NCBI GenBank assembly: GCA_016190175.1
Contig: JACPRC010000048.1
Span: forward strand, 1-32,834
DNA: 32,834 bases
Origin: Planctomycetota bacterium
GTDB taxonomy: Bacteria > Planctomycetota > MHYJ01 > JACPRB01
Reading direction: 5' to 3'
Each line of letters opens with the position of its first letter. Within the stretch, counting starts at the first letter, position 1. Both the position numbers and the translations under genes were made by a program. The notes below the pieces were generated by a model. It saw nothing but the letters and a program-made list of their open reading frames with translations. It was not told where the DNA came from and ran no database searches. This document shows positions 17,312 to 25,424 of this stretch, piece by piece.

Positions 17312-17599
17312 ATGACGCGAGTCTGGTTCGTTCCGCTCCTCGTCGCCGCAAGCTGCAGCCGAGCCCACATCCGGACCTATGACGTCACGCCCAACGCCCT
17401 CGTCGTCATCCAGGACGAGAACTCCGTCACCCATCCGATCGAGCCGGGGGAGGAGTTCGTCGCCACGAACCCGAAGCAGGCGGTCCTCGTGATCGAGGAT
17501 GTGCGCCAGACGCGGTACCCGCTCGACAAGGGCTGGAAGGTCACCCGCGACCGCGAGTGCCTCACGATCGAGACGATCCCCACCTTCAAGCCGTATTGA
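17312..17599 (+). CDS. Small hypothetical lipoprotein
   Basis: A 95-residue protein from ATG 17312 with a good GGAGG site (17301-17305) 6 nt upstream. It opens with a short lipoprotein signal, MTRVWFVPLLVAASCSR, with cleavage before Cys15 likely. The mature part is a compact, beta-rich domain (NALVVIQDENSVTHPIEPG, QAVLVIEDVRQ) of no family I recognise. It follows the PE-like gene by 17 nt on the same strand and is probably co-transcribed. Confidence 0.7.
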   Translation: MTRVWFVPLLVAASCSRAHIRTYDVTPNALVVIQDENSVTHPIEPGEEFVATNPKQAVLVIEDVRQTRYPLDKGWKVTRDRECLTIETIPTFKPY

Positions 17600-17608
17600 C
17601 GCCGTCAC

Positions 17609-17638
17609 GCGTTCCCCGTTCCAAGTTCCGCGTTCCGG
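17609..17638. repeat. Word-repeat island: GTTCC units
   Basis: Four GTTCC units occur in 30 nt (GTTCCCC, GTTCCAA, GTTCCGC, GTTCCGG) between the lipoprotein stop and the next promoter. It may supply the weak -35 element (GTTCCA, 17618-17623) for the gene at 17653. Confidence 0.5.
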
Positions 17639-17640
17639 TG

Positions 17641-17646
17641 TATGCT
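17641..17646 (+). promoter_or_regulatory. -10 box predicting a leaderless transcript
   Basis: TATGCT at 17641-17646 lies 6 nt before the GTG at 17653, so the mRNA would begin at the start codon. The -35 region is poor. Confidence 0.45.
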
Positions 17647-17652
17647 CTTCCC

Positions 17653-18132
17653 GTGGGCCAGGTGGACCTCTTCATGGGCCCCGCCGATGAGGCGCGGTTC
17701 CTCGACTACGCGCTCGGAGAGCAGGGCCTCGTCCCGTTTCCCGGCCTCCGTCCGGACGCGACGCCCGTCCCGTGCGGGCGGGGCGACCTTCCCGCCGCAT
17801 CCACGGCCGAGGGACAGAACCTCTATCTGGCGCCGCTCGGCCGCCTCTCGGAAGTCCGCTACCGGAAGGTCCCCGCGCAATCCGCGTTCACCGTGGACCT
17901 GCACGGCCCCGTGATCCGGTGGATGCGCCCGCCTCCCGAGGCCGACGGCGCGCCGCAACGCGGGTGGATCTTCCTCGGAACGGACCACCCGCGTCCGCAC
18001 GATCTCGAGCTGGCGTTCCAGAAGCTGGTCGCGTGGGTCCGGCGCGGGTTCCGGAAGCTGCCGTCCGACCGCGCCTACGCCGGGCCGGAGGCTTGGGAGC
18101 TGCTGGTGAAGAAGTCGCGGCTCACTCGATGA
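17653..18132 (+). CDS. Hypothetical protein, family not recognised
   Basis: A 159-residue soluble protein from GTG 17653, starting MGQVDLFMGPADEARFLDYALG. There is no signal peptide or membrane segment. It is Pro-, Arg- and aromatic-rich (IRWMRPPPEADG, GWIFLGTDHPRPHDLELAFQKL) and ends in a helical segment. The start was chosen because a -10 box sits just upstream; an in-frame ATG at 17557 lies within the preceding gene. The last 10 codons (LVKKSRLTR and stop) are duplicated in diverged form 88 bp downstream. I recognise no domain and propose no function. Confidence 0.65.
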   Translation: MGQVDLFMGPADEARFLDYALGEQGLVPFPGLRPDATPVPCGRGDLPAASTAEGQNLYLAPLGRLSEVRYRKVPAQSAFTVDLHGPVIRWMRPPPEADGAPQRGWIFLGTDHPRPHDLELAFQKLVAWVRRGFRKLPSDRAYAGPEAWELLVKKSRLTR

Positions 18133-18226
18133 TGTCGACACACCAAATGTCGACACACCAAAAGTTGACAGGGAGCTTTTGGTGCGGGGGCTCGTGAAGA
18201 CGTCGCGCCTCATTCGATGATGTCGA
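18102..18226. repeat. 88-bp tandem duplication of a gene end, with 15-bp repeats and a bidirectional terminator-like hairpin
   Basis: Bases 18102-18138 match 18190-18226 with four mismatches in 37, an offset of 88 bp. Within the unit, ATGTCGACACACCAA is repeated exactly (18132-18146, 18147-18161). CACCAAAAG (18156-18164) pairs with CTTTTGGTG (18176-18184) across an 11-nt loop, so this convergent gap can act as a terminator in both directions. The second copy supplies the last codons and stop of the phosphodiesterase gene. Confidence 0.75.
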
Positions 18227-19544
18227 GCTTCGCGCCCTCGACCTCCTTCATCTCGAGCCCCAGCATCGCCGCCACCGTCGGCGCCACGTCGATGACGCGC
18301 ATCCGCTCGATCAGAACCCTGCGGATCCCCGGCCCCGACGCGATGAAGCCCGTCGCGAGCTTCGGCTTCGTCGGGAGGTGGCCGTGCTGTCCCTTCGACC
18401 AGGGTTTGTGGCCGGTGAGGCTCCCCTTCGAGGTGCTCGCGAACATGAAGCCGTCCTCCGCCTCGAGCGCGAGCGCGGCGGCCGAGTTGTACCCCAGGTC
18501 GTCGAGCTGCCGGCGGTCCAGGATGGAGTACAGGCGTTTGCCGTCCGCGGTCGCGCCCTTCTCCAGCACCTCGCGCGCCATCTTCGCGGAGTCCGCGTCT
18601 TTCGCATAGACCGCCATCGAGCCTCCGTGCGCGTGGCCCAGCGCCTTCCAGGATTTCACCTTCGTCCCGTCCGCGTCGAGGAGCCCGGCCGACGCGAGGA
18701 GCGTGTTCGGCGCGAGCGCCTCCCCCGCGTCCGCGAAGCCGTGGTCTCCCACGATCACGAAGTCCGTCCGGTCCAGGATCCCGGCGAGCTCCGCGCCCTT
18801 CCGGATCTTCGCGACATTCGCGTCCGTCGCCTTCACGGCCGCGTGCACCTCGGGCGCGTCGCGTCCGAAGTTGTGCTGCGCCTCGTCCACCTGGATGAGG
18901 TGCACGAGGAGGAGGTGCGGCTTGTACTTCCGGAGGACGTACGCCGCGCCGGAGCTAATGAACTCGTCCATGACCTCCTTGCTCTTCAGGTTCTCCCCCT
19001 TGGGCACGCCGATCGCCAGCGCCATTTCCGCAAGCAGGCCGGGCGTCGAGTGTTTCCCGAGGAGCCCCTCGGTCGTCTCCCCCTTGAAGACGGCCCATCG
19101 CTCGGGGACGAGCCAGTCCACCTGCGCGCCGACGCTCGAGGGCCACGCGGTGATCGCGGTCTTCCGGCCCGCGTCGTGCGCGAGCTGCCAGACCGTCTTC
19201 GCCTTGAGGTCCTTCGTCTCCCAGAACCACTCCTGGGTGCCGCCGTTCTCCCCGAACTTCGTGTTCGCGACGACCCCGTGCCTCCACGGGCGAACGCCGG
19301 TCACGATCGACGCATGGCCCGCGTACGTGACCGACGGGTAGACGGATTCCACCGCCTTCGCGGACGCGCCTTCCTTCGCCATCGCTTTGAGCGTCGGCGC
19401 GTCGAACCCGTCGCCCAGGTAGAACTCGGGGCGCAGGCCGTCGATCGAGATGAGGACGACGTGCCGCTCTTTCTTCTCCTCCTGCGCGGGGAGCGCGCCT
19501 CCGAGGACGGCCGACAACATCAGGGCGAGGCTCACGATGCGCAT
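18210..19544 (-). CDS. Secreted type I phosphodiesterase / alkaline phosphatase-superfamily enzyme
   Basis: A 444-residue enzyme of the nucleotide pyrophosphatase/phosphodiesterase type. The start at 19544 opens a signal peptide (MRIVSLALMLSAVLGGALPA), so it acts outside the inner membrane. Metal ligands and nucleophile are visible: VVLISIDGLRPEF with Asp35, YPSVTYAGHASIVTG with likely nucleophile Thr73, VDEAQHNFG, and VIVGDHGFAD with the Asp-His pair. It hydrolyses phosphodiesters or phosphomonoesters; the substrate is unknown. The gene overlaps the 3' end of miaA by 13 nt and is likely co-transcribed. A longer frame to 20447 is a shadow of miaA. The stop lies in a duplicated segment shared with the convergent gene. 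Confidence 0.9.
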   Translation of the reverse strand: MRIVSLALMLSAVLGGALPAQEEKKERHVVLISIDGLRPEFYLGDGFDAPTLKAMAKEGASAKAVESVYPSVTYAGHASIVTGVRPWRHGVVANTKFGENGGTQEWFWETKDLKAKTVWQLAHDAGRKTAITAWPSSVGAQVDWLVPERWAVFKGETTEGLLGKHSTPGLLAEMALAIGVPKGENLKSKEVMDEFISSGAAYVLRKYKPHLLLVHLIQVDEAQHNFGRDAPEVHAAVKATDANVAKIRKGAELAGILDRTDFVIVGDHGFADAGEALAPNTLLASAGLLDADGTKVKSWKALGHAHGGSMAVYAKDADSAKMAREVLEKGATADGKRLYSILDRRQLDDLGYNSAAALALEAEDGFMFASTSKGSLTGHKPWSKGQHGHLPTKPKLATGFIASGPGIRRVLIERMRVIDVAPTVAAMLGLEMKEVEGAKLDIIE

Positions 19545-20410
19545 TCTGCCTCCATCCGGTCCACGTCCAGACCGTCGATCCACCGGACTTCGCGGAAACT
19601 CCGGAACCACTGCATCTGGCGGCGCGCGAGGGTCCACGTGTTCCGGGCGATCTCGCGCTGCGCCTCCTCGATCGGCAGCCGCCCCTCGAGGTGGGCGACG
19701 ACCTCGCGGTAGCCGACGGCCTGCCGGCCCTCGCGGCCCCACGGCCGCGCGAGCAGGGCCCGCACCTCCTCGACGAGGCCGGCGGCGAGCATCCGCCGCG
19801 TCCGCTCCTCGATACGACGGCGCAGGGCGTCGCGTTCCACGCGCACGCACAACACGACGGCATCCAGCTTCGGCCGGTCGAACTGCGTCTGCGCGGCGCT
19901 GATCGGCCGGCCCGTCTTGCGGTAGACCTCTACGGCGCGGACGAGCCGTTTGAGGTCGTTCGGATGGAGCCGCTCCGCGGCCGCGGGGTCGACGCGGGAG
20001 AGTTCCTCGTGGAGGCGCGGCGCCCCCATCGCGACCAGTTCGCGCCGGAGTTCCTCGTCGGCCGGTGGCCCCTCGAAGAGGCCGTACATGTACGCTTTGT
20101 AGTAGAGCGCCGTGCCGCCGACGAAAACGGCCCGCCTCCCGCGCGACTCGACGTCCGCCTGCGCCCGCCGCGCGTCGGCGACGAATCGGCCGGCATTGTA
20201 CGCCTCGGACGGGTCGCAGATGTCGATGAGATGATGCGGCGCAGCGCGGCGCATCTCCCCCGTGGGCTTCGCGGTGCCCACGTCCATGCCCCGGTAGACC
20301 TTCATCGAATCGACCGAGATCAACTCGCCGCCGAGGCGCCGGGCGAGTTCGACGGCGGCCTCGTGCTTTCCGGAGGCGGTGGGACCGAGGAGGAAGACGG
20401 GGCGGGGCAT
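19532..20410 (-). CDS. miaA: tRNA dimethylallyltransferase
   Basis: A 292-residue MiaA, which adds dimethylallyl to A37 of tRNAs reading UNN codons. Visible: the P-loop GPTASGK (9-15), the substrate phrase DSMKVYRGMDVGTAKP (the usual Gln of DSMQVY is Lys here), HHLIDICDP, the channel phrase VGGTALYYKA, NDLKRLVRAVEVY, and the C-terminal RRQMQWFR. Length is about average for the family. The start is ATG 20410. No ribosome-binding site precedes it, but a promoter ends 8 nt upstream, predicting a leaderless or nearly leaderless message. It is followed by the overlapping phosphodiesterase gene and is divergent from the thioesterase gene. Confidence 0.95.
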   Translation of the reverse strand: MPRPVFLLGPTASGKHEAAVELARRLGGELISVDSMKVYRGMDVGTAKPTGEMRRAAPHHLIDICDPSEAYNAGRFVADARRAQADVESRGRRAVFVGGTALYYKAYMYGLFEGPPADEELRRELVAMGAPRLHEELSRVDPAAAERLHPNDLKRLVRAVEVYRKTGRPISAAQTQFDRPKLDAVVLCVRVERDALRRRIEERTRRMLAAGLVEEVRALLARPWGREGRQAVGYREVVAHLEGRLPIEEAQREIARNTWTLARRQMQWFRSFREVRWIDGLDVDRMEAECAS

Positions 20411-20418
20411 GGGCGACG

Positions 20419-20447
20419 ATTAGACCACAGTGCGGCCGGCACCGCAA
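20419..20447 (-). promoter_or_regulatory. miaA promoter, -10 box 8 nt before the ATG
   Basis: On the minus strand, TTGCGG (20447-20442), a 17-nt spacer and TCTAAT (20424-20419). Eight bases separate the -10 box from the ATG at 20410. Confidence 0.6.
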
Positions 20448-20482
20448 CGACCCGGAAGCCGAGGGGCGGGGGCACGGATCGC

Positions 20483-20511
20483 TTTACGCCTCCGGCGCGC
20501 GGAGATAGACT
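20483..20511 (+). promoter_or_regulatory. Thioesterase promoter, -10 box 10 nt before the ATG
   Basis: TTTACG (20483-20488), a 17-nt spacer and TAGACT (20506-20511). Transcription would start about 3-4 nt before the ATG at 20522. Confidence 0.6.
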
Positions 20512-20521
20512 CGATACCCTC

Positions 20522-20950
20522 ATGGAAAAAGAGATCATCGCCCGGTTCATGGAGGAACACGTCGCCTTCTGCCGCTTCCTGGGGATGCGCCTCACGGACG
20601 GCGGCCCCGGGTGGGTGGAGATGCGGCTCCCCTTCCGGCCCGAGTTCATGGGCGACCCGTTGCGGCCCGCCCTCCACGGCGGCCTGGTCACGACGCTGAT
20701 CGACACCGCGGGCGGCGCGGCGGCGATGACGGAGATGGAGACCAGCGACCGGATCTCGACCATCGACATCCGCGTGGACTATCTCCGGCCCGGGGAGCCC
20801 AAGGACCTGGTCGTGCGCGCGACGGTGCTCCGCCAGGGGAACCGCGTGGCGGTCGTGGGAGCGACGGCGCACCAGGGCGACGCGACGAAGCCGATCGCGG
20901 ACGGGCGCGCCGTGTACAGCCTGCGGCGGCAGGACGAGATGCGGGGATAG
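20522..20950 (+). CDS. PaaI-like hotdog-fold thioesterase
   Basis: A 142-residue 4HBT-type hotdog protein. The family phrase HGGLVTTLIDTAGGAAAM carries the usual His-Gly-Gly and Asp positions, followed by the strands ISTIDIRVDYLRPGEPKDLVV and NRVAVVGATAHQG. Such enzymes hydrolyse acyl-CoA thioesters; the acyl group is not predictable. A long open frame upstream is antisense to miaA. It stands alone and converges on the Ig-repeat lipoprotein gene, with a repeat island between. Confidence 0.9.
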   Translation: MEKEIIARFMEEHVAFCRFLGMRLTDGGPGWVEMRLPFRPEFMGDPLRPALHGGLVTTLIDTAGGAAAMTEMETSDRISTIDIRVDYLRPGEPKDLVVRATVLRQGNRVAVVGATAHQGDATKPIADGRAVYSLRRQDEMRG

Positions 20951-21005
20951 CCGGGTTAGCTACTAGCCGTTGGCCGGACGCGAATGGCCTCTGGCTAACG
21001 GCCAA
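20951..21005. repeat. Word-repeat island: TAGCCGTTGGCC / GGCTAACGGCCAAT
   Basis: The 55-nt convergent gap consists mainly of TAGCCGTTGGCCG (20964-20976) and inverted variants (ATGGCCTCTGGCTAACGGCC, from 20984). The arms reach both flanking stop codons. It may serve as a bidirectional terminator. Confidence 0.55.
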
Positions 21006-24000
21006 TCACTTCTCGATCTCCACGTCGGTGATCTTCGGCGGCTTCGTGTCGATCGCGAATTCGTTGCTCGACCGCCCCCACTTCGGCGCGCCGCCCGACT
21101 CCAGGGCGACGTGGATCTTCGCCTTCGCGCGGTCCTCCTTCGGGACCGTCCACGCGTACTCGCCGCTCAACGCGAGCCCGCGCGCGATCACGGTCTCGCC
21201 GCCGTCGGCGAAGAGATAGAGGGTGACCGTCGCCCGCGCATCGCCTTCCCCCTTCCAGGTGATCCGCACGGTCGAGCCGCCCTTCACGACGGCATCGACC
21301 TTCGTCCCGACGGCGACGCTTCCGGTCGCCTCGGTCCCCTTCCCGGCGCGAAGGACGAGCTGGGGCTGCGTCCCGGGCTGCGGGTCGGGCGAGGAGAGCC
21401 CGAGCCGGCTCGTCGCCTTGAGGTAGAGGCCGTACTCCGCCTCGTCGGACCATGCGAAGGAGACGTCGCCGGGCAGATGATACACCTGCTGGAGCCGCCA
21501 GCTCCTGCCGCCGTCCAGGGTGACGAAGAGCGTGAGGCTGATCACCTCCGCGATCGACTTCTCCAGGCGGTACTCGATCCGGACCGGGGACTTCTCGGCG
21601 CGCCCCGTCGGTCCCACGGCGGTCGCCTGCGGAGGCGTCGAGTCGATCGCGAAGTCCGACGCCGACTCCGTCTGCGCGGAGTCCGAGAGGATCCGGAGCC
21701 GGAAGTTCCGGCCCGTGACGGACGGGAGGGACTTCCACAGCAGCCCGCCGGCGGCCGGGGCCAGGTTCCCCTTGGGGATGTCGTCCCACGTCCGCCCGCC
21801 GTCGCCGGACAGCATCCCCCGCAGGTCGGACGCGGGGAGGTCCGTCTTGAGCGCGATCAGCAGCGTCGCGCCGCCGCGGTAGGCCTCGCCCCCGCGGAAG
21901 TTCTGAAGCGCAAGGCCGTTCCCGCCGTTCTTCCCGCGCGCCACGACGCGCAGCGTCGCCTCGTTCGACAGGATCTCGTACCCCTTGAGGTCCCTGGCGA
22001 GGATGCGCAGCGCGTACACGCCCTCCTTCCGCGGCGCCGTGATCGTCACGACGACGTCCTTCACTTCCGCGACGCTGCGCCACTGGCCGTCGAGGAGCTG
22101 AACCCACGCCGACTCCACGTTGCGGCGGAGGTCGGTCGGATGGACCGAGACGCGCACGGTCTCGCCGGGCTCGGCGCGCTCGACCGCCGCGATCCGCAGG
22201 TTCGCCACGCCGGGAGCGGACGTGAAGGGCAGGACGTTCGAAACGGTCGTCTCCTGCTTCGCGTTCGTCGCCGACACGCGGAGCGCATACTGGCCGAACT
22301 CCAGCGGCACCTTGAACGTCATCGACGTCGTGCGGAACCGGCCGATCCCCCACCACTTCTCCGCGTCGCCCTTTTTCAGCTCGAGCTGGAACGACCGGAT
22401 CGAATCGTCGCTCGTCTTCCATGTGAGGGTCACTTCGGATCCGCCGGCGAGTTCCTGGTCGGGCACGATCCCGCTGAGCTGGATGCCGGCGCCGGGCTGG
22501 TCCCCTTCGATCGCGAAGGTCTCCGATTCGACCTCCCCCTTGTTCCCGAACGTGTCGAGCGCGACGAGCTTGATCCGGCACCGGCTCGAGGCGGTCCGCG
22601 GCACGAGCCAGGAGTACTTCGCCGCGGACGGGTCGCGGTGCGACGCGACCACGGACCACCCCACCCCGTCGAAATACAGGACGGAGAGCCCCTTCGGTTC
22701 GGGATGGACCTCCTGCATCGTCCAGGCGACGTCCTGGGGCCGGCCGCCCTTCAGCACCGCGTCCTTCTGGATGCCGAGGATCGTGAGGACCGGCGCGGTG
22801 CTGTCGATCTCGAGCCAGAACTGGGGCGTCGTCCCGTCCACCGGCGGTTTCTGGACCACGCCCGCGCGCTCGCCCGCGTCGGTGGAGCACACGACGCTGA
22901 GCCCGTAGCGGCCGTCCCCCTTCGAGAAGACGACGGGGCTGGTCACGTCCGGGTCGTCGTCGTAGCGATACCAGTGCGCGCCCTCGTCCGGGGTGTAGTA
23001 GAGCGTCACGCGCGTGACCCGCGCCACGCCGCGGCCCGTGAAGTCGTAGACGACCTGCGTCGCGTTCCGGTTCGACTTCGCCGGGCCGGTCACGCGGGCC
23101 TCGGGGATCGAGTCGTCGATCGCGAACGGGTCGCCCGCGACCTCCGCCATGTTTCCCGCCGTGTCCCGGGCGGTCACGCGCACCCGGTATTTCTGCCCGG
23201 CCGCCCTGGGCGCCTTCCAGCGGTACGGAGCGTCCGGCGCGAGGTCGGCATCGATGGGCTCCCACGTCTTCCCGCCGTCCGCGGAATAGTGCAGCGTCAC
23301 GGCGTTCTGCGGGAGGTCGATGTTGTCCCGCACGCTCCAGAGGATGTCGACCGCCCCGCCCGCGAGATACGCCCCGCCGTTCGGCGCGAGGATCCGGATT
23401 TTCGGAGGCGTGGTGTCGAGCACCAGCCGGTGCTGCGGCGGCGTCCCGGACCGCGGAGCGGCCGTCTCGTTTCCCACGCGGTCGACGGCCGAGATGGTCA
23501 GTCCGTAAACGCCGTCCAGTTCGTCGAACTCGATCGGCGACGTCACGTCGTCGTCGTCGCGGGCGGGCTGCCACGACTGCCCGCCGTCGCGCGTGAACCA
23601 CAGAGAGACCCTGCGGATGCCGGCGCCTCCGAGATCCGTCGCGACGTACTCGACCTTGACCGGCCGGTGAAGCGACACGGCGGGTCCCGTGATGCGGACC
23701 TCGGGAGCGAGGCCGTCGACCACGAACGGCTGGTCCGACGCGTCGGCGCCGACGTTTCCCGCAAGGTCGGTCGCGCTTGCCCGAAGGCGGTACTGGTTGC
23801 TCGACGTGCGCGGGATATCCCAATGGTACGTACCGGAGTTCGACAACTCCCTGGCGATCGGGACCCAGTTCTGGCCGTCGGAAGTCACCTCGATGCGCAC
23901 GCCCGCCGGGGCGATCCCCACATCCTCGGCGACCCAGCGGACGACGGTCGTCGAGCCCGCCCGGAAGACCTCTCCTCCGTTCGGGGCGACGACCTCGACG

Positions 24001-24488
24001 GCCGGCGGGGTGGTGTCCACGGTGACCACGAAGTCGGGTTTCGTGCCCGGCCGGGGGACGTACTCGCGGCGGTCGGCCTTGTCCACGGGAACGAGGACGA
24101 TCTCGTAGCGCGCGTCCCGGGGCGCCGCAAAGCGGACGGTCTTGAGGCCCGTCTCGGTGAAGCCGTGGTTGATCCAAGTGCTGCCGTCGGTCGTGTACCA
24201 GAGCTCGGCGCCCTTCCGTCCCGCGACCCGCGCGGGATCGAGGGGGAACTCGAGGACGCGCTTGGACGTGTATGTCTCGCGGGCCCCCTCCTGGGGGGCG
24301 CTCTTCGGCTCGGTCTTCGGGAGGGGCCGGGGGTCGCGCTCGGGCTCGGGCACGGCTCCCGTCTTCACCCGGCATCCTGCGATCACGACGGCAAGCGCCA
24401 GGACGGACAGGGAGAAGGGGGGAAAGGGAGAAGGGGCGAGGAAGAGCGTCTCGCAGCCCGCACCGCTTCGCGGCCTTGTGTGCGTCAT
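21006..24488 (-). CDS. Giant lipoprotein of tandem Ig-like modules
   Basis: A 1160-residue exported protein. The start is ATG 24488, forming an ATGA overlap with the purQ stop. A lipoprotein signal (SLSVLALAVVIAGC) puts the lipidated Cys at 39; the segment just before it (APSPFPPF) is encoded by a GGGAGAAGGGG-type low-complexity run and is unusual. After a Pro/Glu/Lys-rich linker come roughly ten beta-sandwich modules with recurring phrases such as YRLRASATDLAGNVG, DTTPPKIRILAPNGG, LHYSADGGKTWEP and YALRVSAT. These resemble bacterial Ig-like or fibronectin-type domains. No catalytic domain is seen. It is probably a surface or cell-envelope structural or binding protein. Its place behind purL-purQ looks positional rather than functional. 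Confidence 0.85.
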   Translation of the reverse strand: MTHTRPRSGAGCETLFLAPSPFPPFSLSVLALAVVIAGCRVKTGAVPEPERDPRPLPKTEPKSAPQEGARETYTSKRVLEFPLDPARVAGRKGAELWYTTDGSTWINHGFTETGLKTVRFAAPRDARYEIVLVPVDKADRREYVPRPGTKPDFVVTVDTTPPAVEVVAPNGGEVFRAGSTTVVRWVAEDVGIAPAGVRIEVTSDGQNWVPIARELSNSGTYHWDIPRTSSNQYRLRASATDLAGNVGADASDQPFVVDGLAPEVRITGPAVSLHRPVKVEYVATDLGGAGIRRVSLWFTRDGGQSWQPARDDDDVTSPIEFDELDGVYGLTISAVDRVGNETAAPRSGTPPQHRLVLDTTPPKIRILAPNGGAYLAGGAVDILWSVRDNIDLPQNAVTLHYSADGGKTWEPIDADLAPDAPYRWKAPRAAGQKYRVRVTARDTAGNMAEVAGDPFAIDDSIPEARVTGPAKSNRNATQVVYDFTGRGVARVTRVTLYYTPDEGAHWYRYDDDPDVTSPVVFSKGDGRYGLSVVCSTDAGERAGVVQKPPVDGTTPQFWLEIDSTAPVLTILGIQKDAVLKGGRPQDVAWTMQEVHPEPKGLSVLYFDGVGWSVVASHRDPSAAKYSWLVPRTASSRCRIKLVALDTFGNKGEVESETFAIEGDQPGAGIQLSGIVPDQELAGGSEVTLTWKTSDDSIRSFQLELKKGDAEKWWGIGRFRTTSMTFKVPLEFGQYALRVSATNAKQETTVSNVLPFTSAPGVANLRIAAVERAEPGETVRVSVHPTDLRRNVESAWVQLLDGQWRSVAEVKDVVVTITAPRKEGVYALRILARDLKGYEILSNEATLRVVARGKNGGNGLALQNFRGGEAYRGGATLLIALKTDLPASDLRGMLSGDGGRTWDDIPKGNLAPAAGGLLWKSLPSVTGRNFRLRILSDSAQTESASDFAIDSTPPQATAVGPTGRAEKSPVRIEYRLEKSIAEVISLTLFVTLDGGRSWRLQQVYHLPGDVSFAWSDEAEYGLYLKATSRLGLSSPDPQPGTQPQLVLRAGKGTEATGSVAVGTKVDAVVKGGSTVRITWKGEGDARATVTLYLFADGGETVIARGLALSGEYAWTVPKEDRAKAKIHVALESGGAPKWGRSSNEFAIDTKPPKITDVEIEK

Positions 24489-25270
24489 ATGAGTCTCCCC
24501 TTCACGTACTCGCACGCGTTCCGGAAGACGAGGAGCCCGTCGGGCCGGAGGTCCTTCCCCTTCCGCACCCACTGCGGGTGGTTCACGGCGTCCTGGAACC
24601 GTTCGGGGTGCGGCATGAGCCCGAACACCCGGCCGGTCGGGTCGCAGATCCCCGCGACGCCGCCCGCGGATCCGTTCGGGTTCCACGGATATCCCGCCTC
24701 TCCTCCGTCCCGGTCCACGTAGCGCAGGACGACCTGTCCGCCGGCCTCGAGCTTCGTCAGTACCTCGGGGCTCCGGCAGACGAACTTGCCTTCGCCGTGG
24801 GCCACGGGAAGCTGGATCACCTCTTCTTCCTTAAGGAATTCGGACTTCGGGGAGCAGATCTTGAGATAAACCCAGCGGTCCTCGTAGCGGCCCGAGTCGT
24901 TCGCCGCGAGCGCCACGCGGTTCGGCCCCGGGGAGAACGGGTCGGGGAGGAGCCCGGCGCGCACGAGGACCTGGAACCCGTTGCAGATCCCGAGCACGAG
25001 CTTGCCGTCGCGGACGAAGCCGCGCAGTTCCTCGCCCAACCGCGCCGCGATCTCGTTGCCGAGGATCTTCCCGGCGCCCAGGTCGTCCCCGTACGAGAAC
25101 CCGCCCGGGACGACGAGCAAGTGGTAATTGTGGAGCAGCTCCGTGCGCTCGACGAGACGGTTGACGTGGTGCACGTCCGCCCAGAAGCCGGCCCTCTCGC
25201 AGGCCGTCTTCGTCTCCTGCTCGCAGTTGATGCCGGCGGCCCGGAGAACGAGGGCGCGGGGGAAGCTCAT
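24485..25270 (-). CDS. purQ: Phosphoribosylformylglycinamidine synthase, glutaminase subunit
   Basis: A 261-residue class I glutamine amidotransferase that feeds ammonia to PurL in step 4 of purine synthesis. Visible: RALVLRAAGINCEQET at the N-terminus, VVPGGFSYGDDLGAGKIL, the nucleophile elbow GICNGFQ and the His/Glu of MPHPERFQ. The start is ATG 25270. It lies 154 nt after purL on the same strand, separated by a large hairpin-forming repeat, and its stop overlaps the start of the Ig-repeat lipoprotein gene. Confidence 0.96.
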   Translation of the reverse strand: MSFPRALVLRAAGINCEQETKTACERAGFWADVHHVNRLVERTELLHNYHLLVVPGGFSYGDDLGAGKILGNEIAARLGEELRGFVRDGKLVLGICNGFQVLVRAGLLPDPFSPGPNRVALAANDSGRYEDRWVYLKICSPKSEFLKEEEVIQLPVAHGEGKFVCRSPEVLTKLEAGGQVVLRYVDRDGGEAGYPWNPNGSAGGVAGICDPTGRVFGLMPHPERFQDAVNHPQWVRKGKDLRPDGLLVFRNACEYVKGRLI

Positions 25271-25287
25271 GAGGGATCACCGTTCGG

Positions 25288-25419
25288 AAAGAAGAAAGAA
25301 CGAAGAACCAAGAAGAGAGAGGCGGGGGAAGCCTCCCCCGAACCCCCTCCTCGTGAGGGGGCGCGGGGGACCCTTCCCCCGCCCTCTTTCTTCTTTCTTC
25401 TCCGTTCTTGGTTCTCTCC
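25288..25419. repeat. Nested inverted repeat between purL and purQ
   Basis: The outer arms are purine-rich (25288-25320, built from AAGAAAGAACGAAGAACC-like words) and pyrimidine-rich (25384-25419). Inside, GCGGGGGAAG (25322-25331) pairs with CTTCCCCCGC (25373-25382), and innermost CCCCCTC (25343-25349) pairs with GAGGGGG (25355-25361). It fills most of the 154-nt gap and could reduce or process the transcript between the two subunits. Confidence 0.75.
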
Positions 25420-25424
25420 GAAGG

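Noticed and set aside
18132-18161. Two exact 15-bp repeats considered as a CRISPR remnant near the Cas10 operon
   Set aside because: Directly adjacent with no spacer, only two copies, too short, and part of a local duplication.
20970-24722. A 1250-codon plus-strand open frame opposite the Ig-repeat lipoprotein
   Set aside because: Lacks any domain pattern; the antisense gene has a lipobox and regular Ig-like modules.
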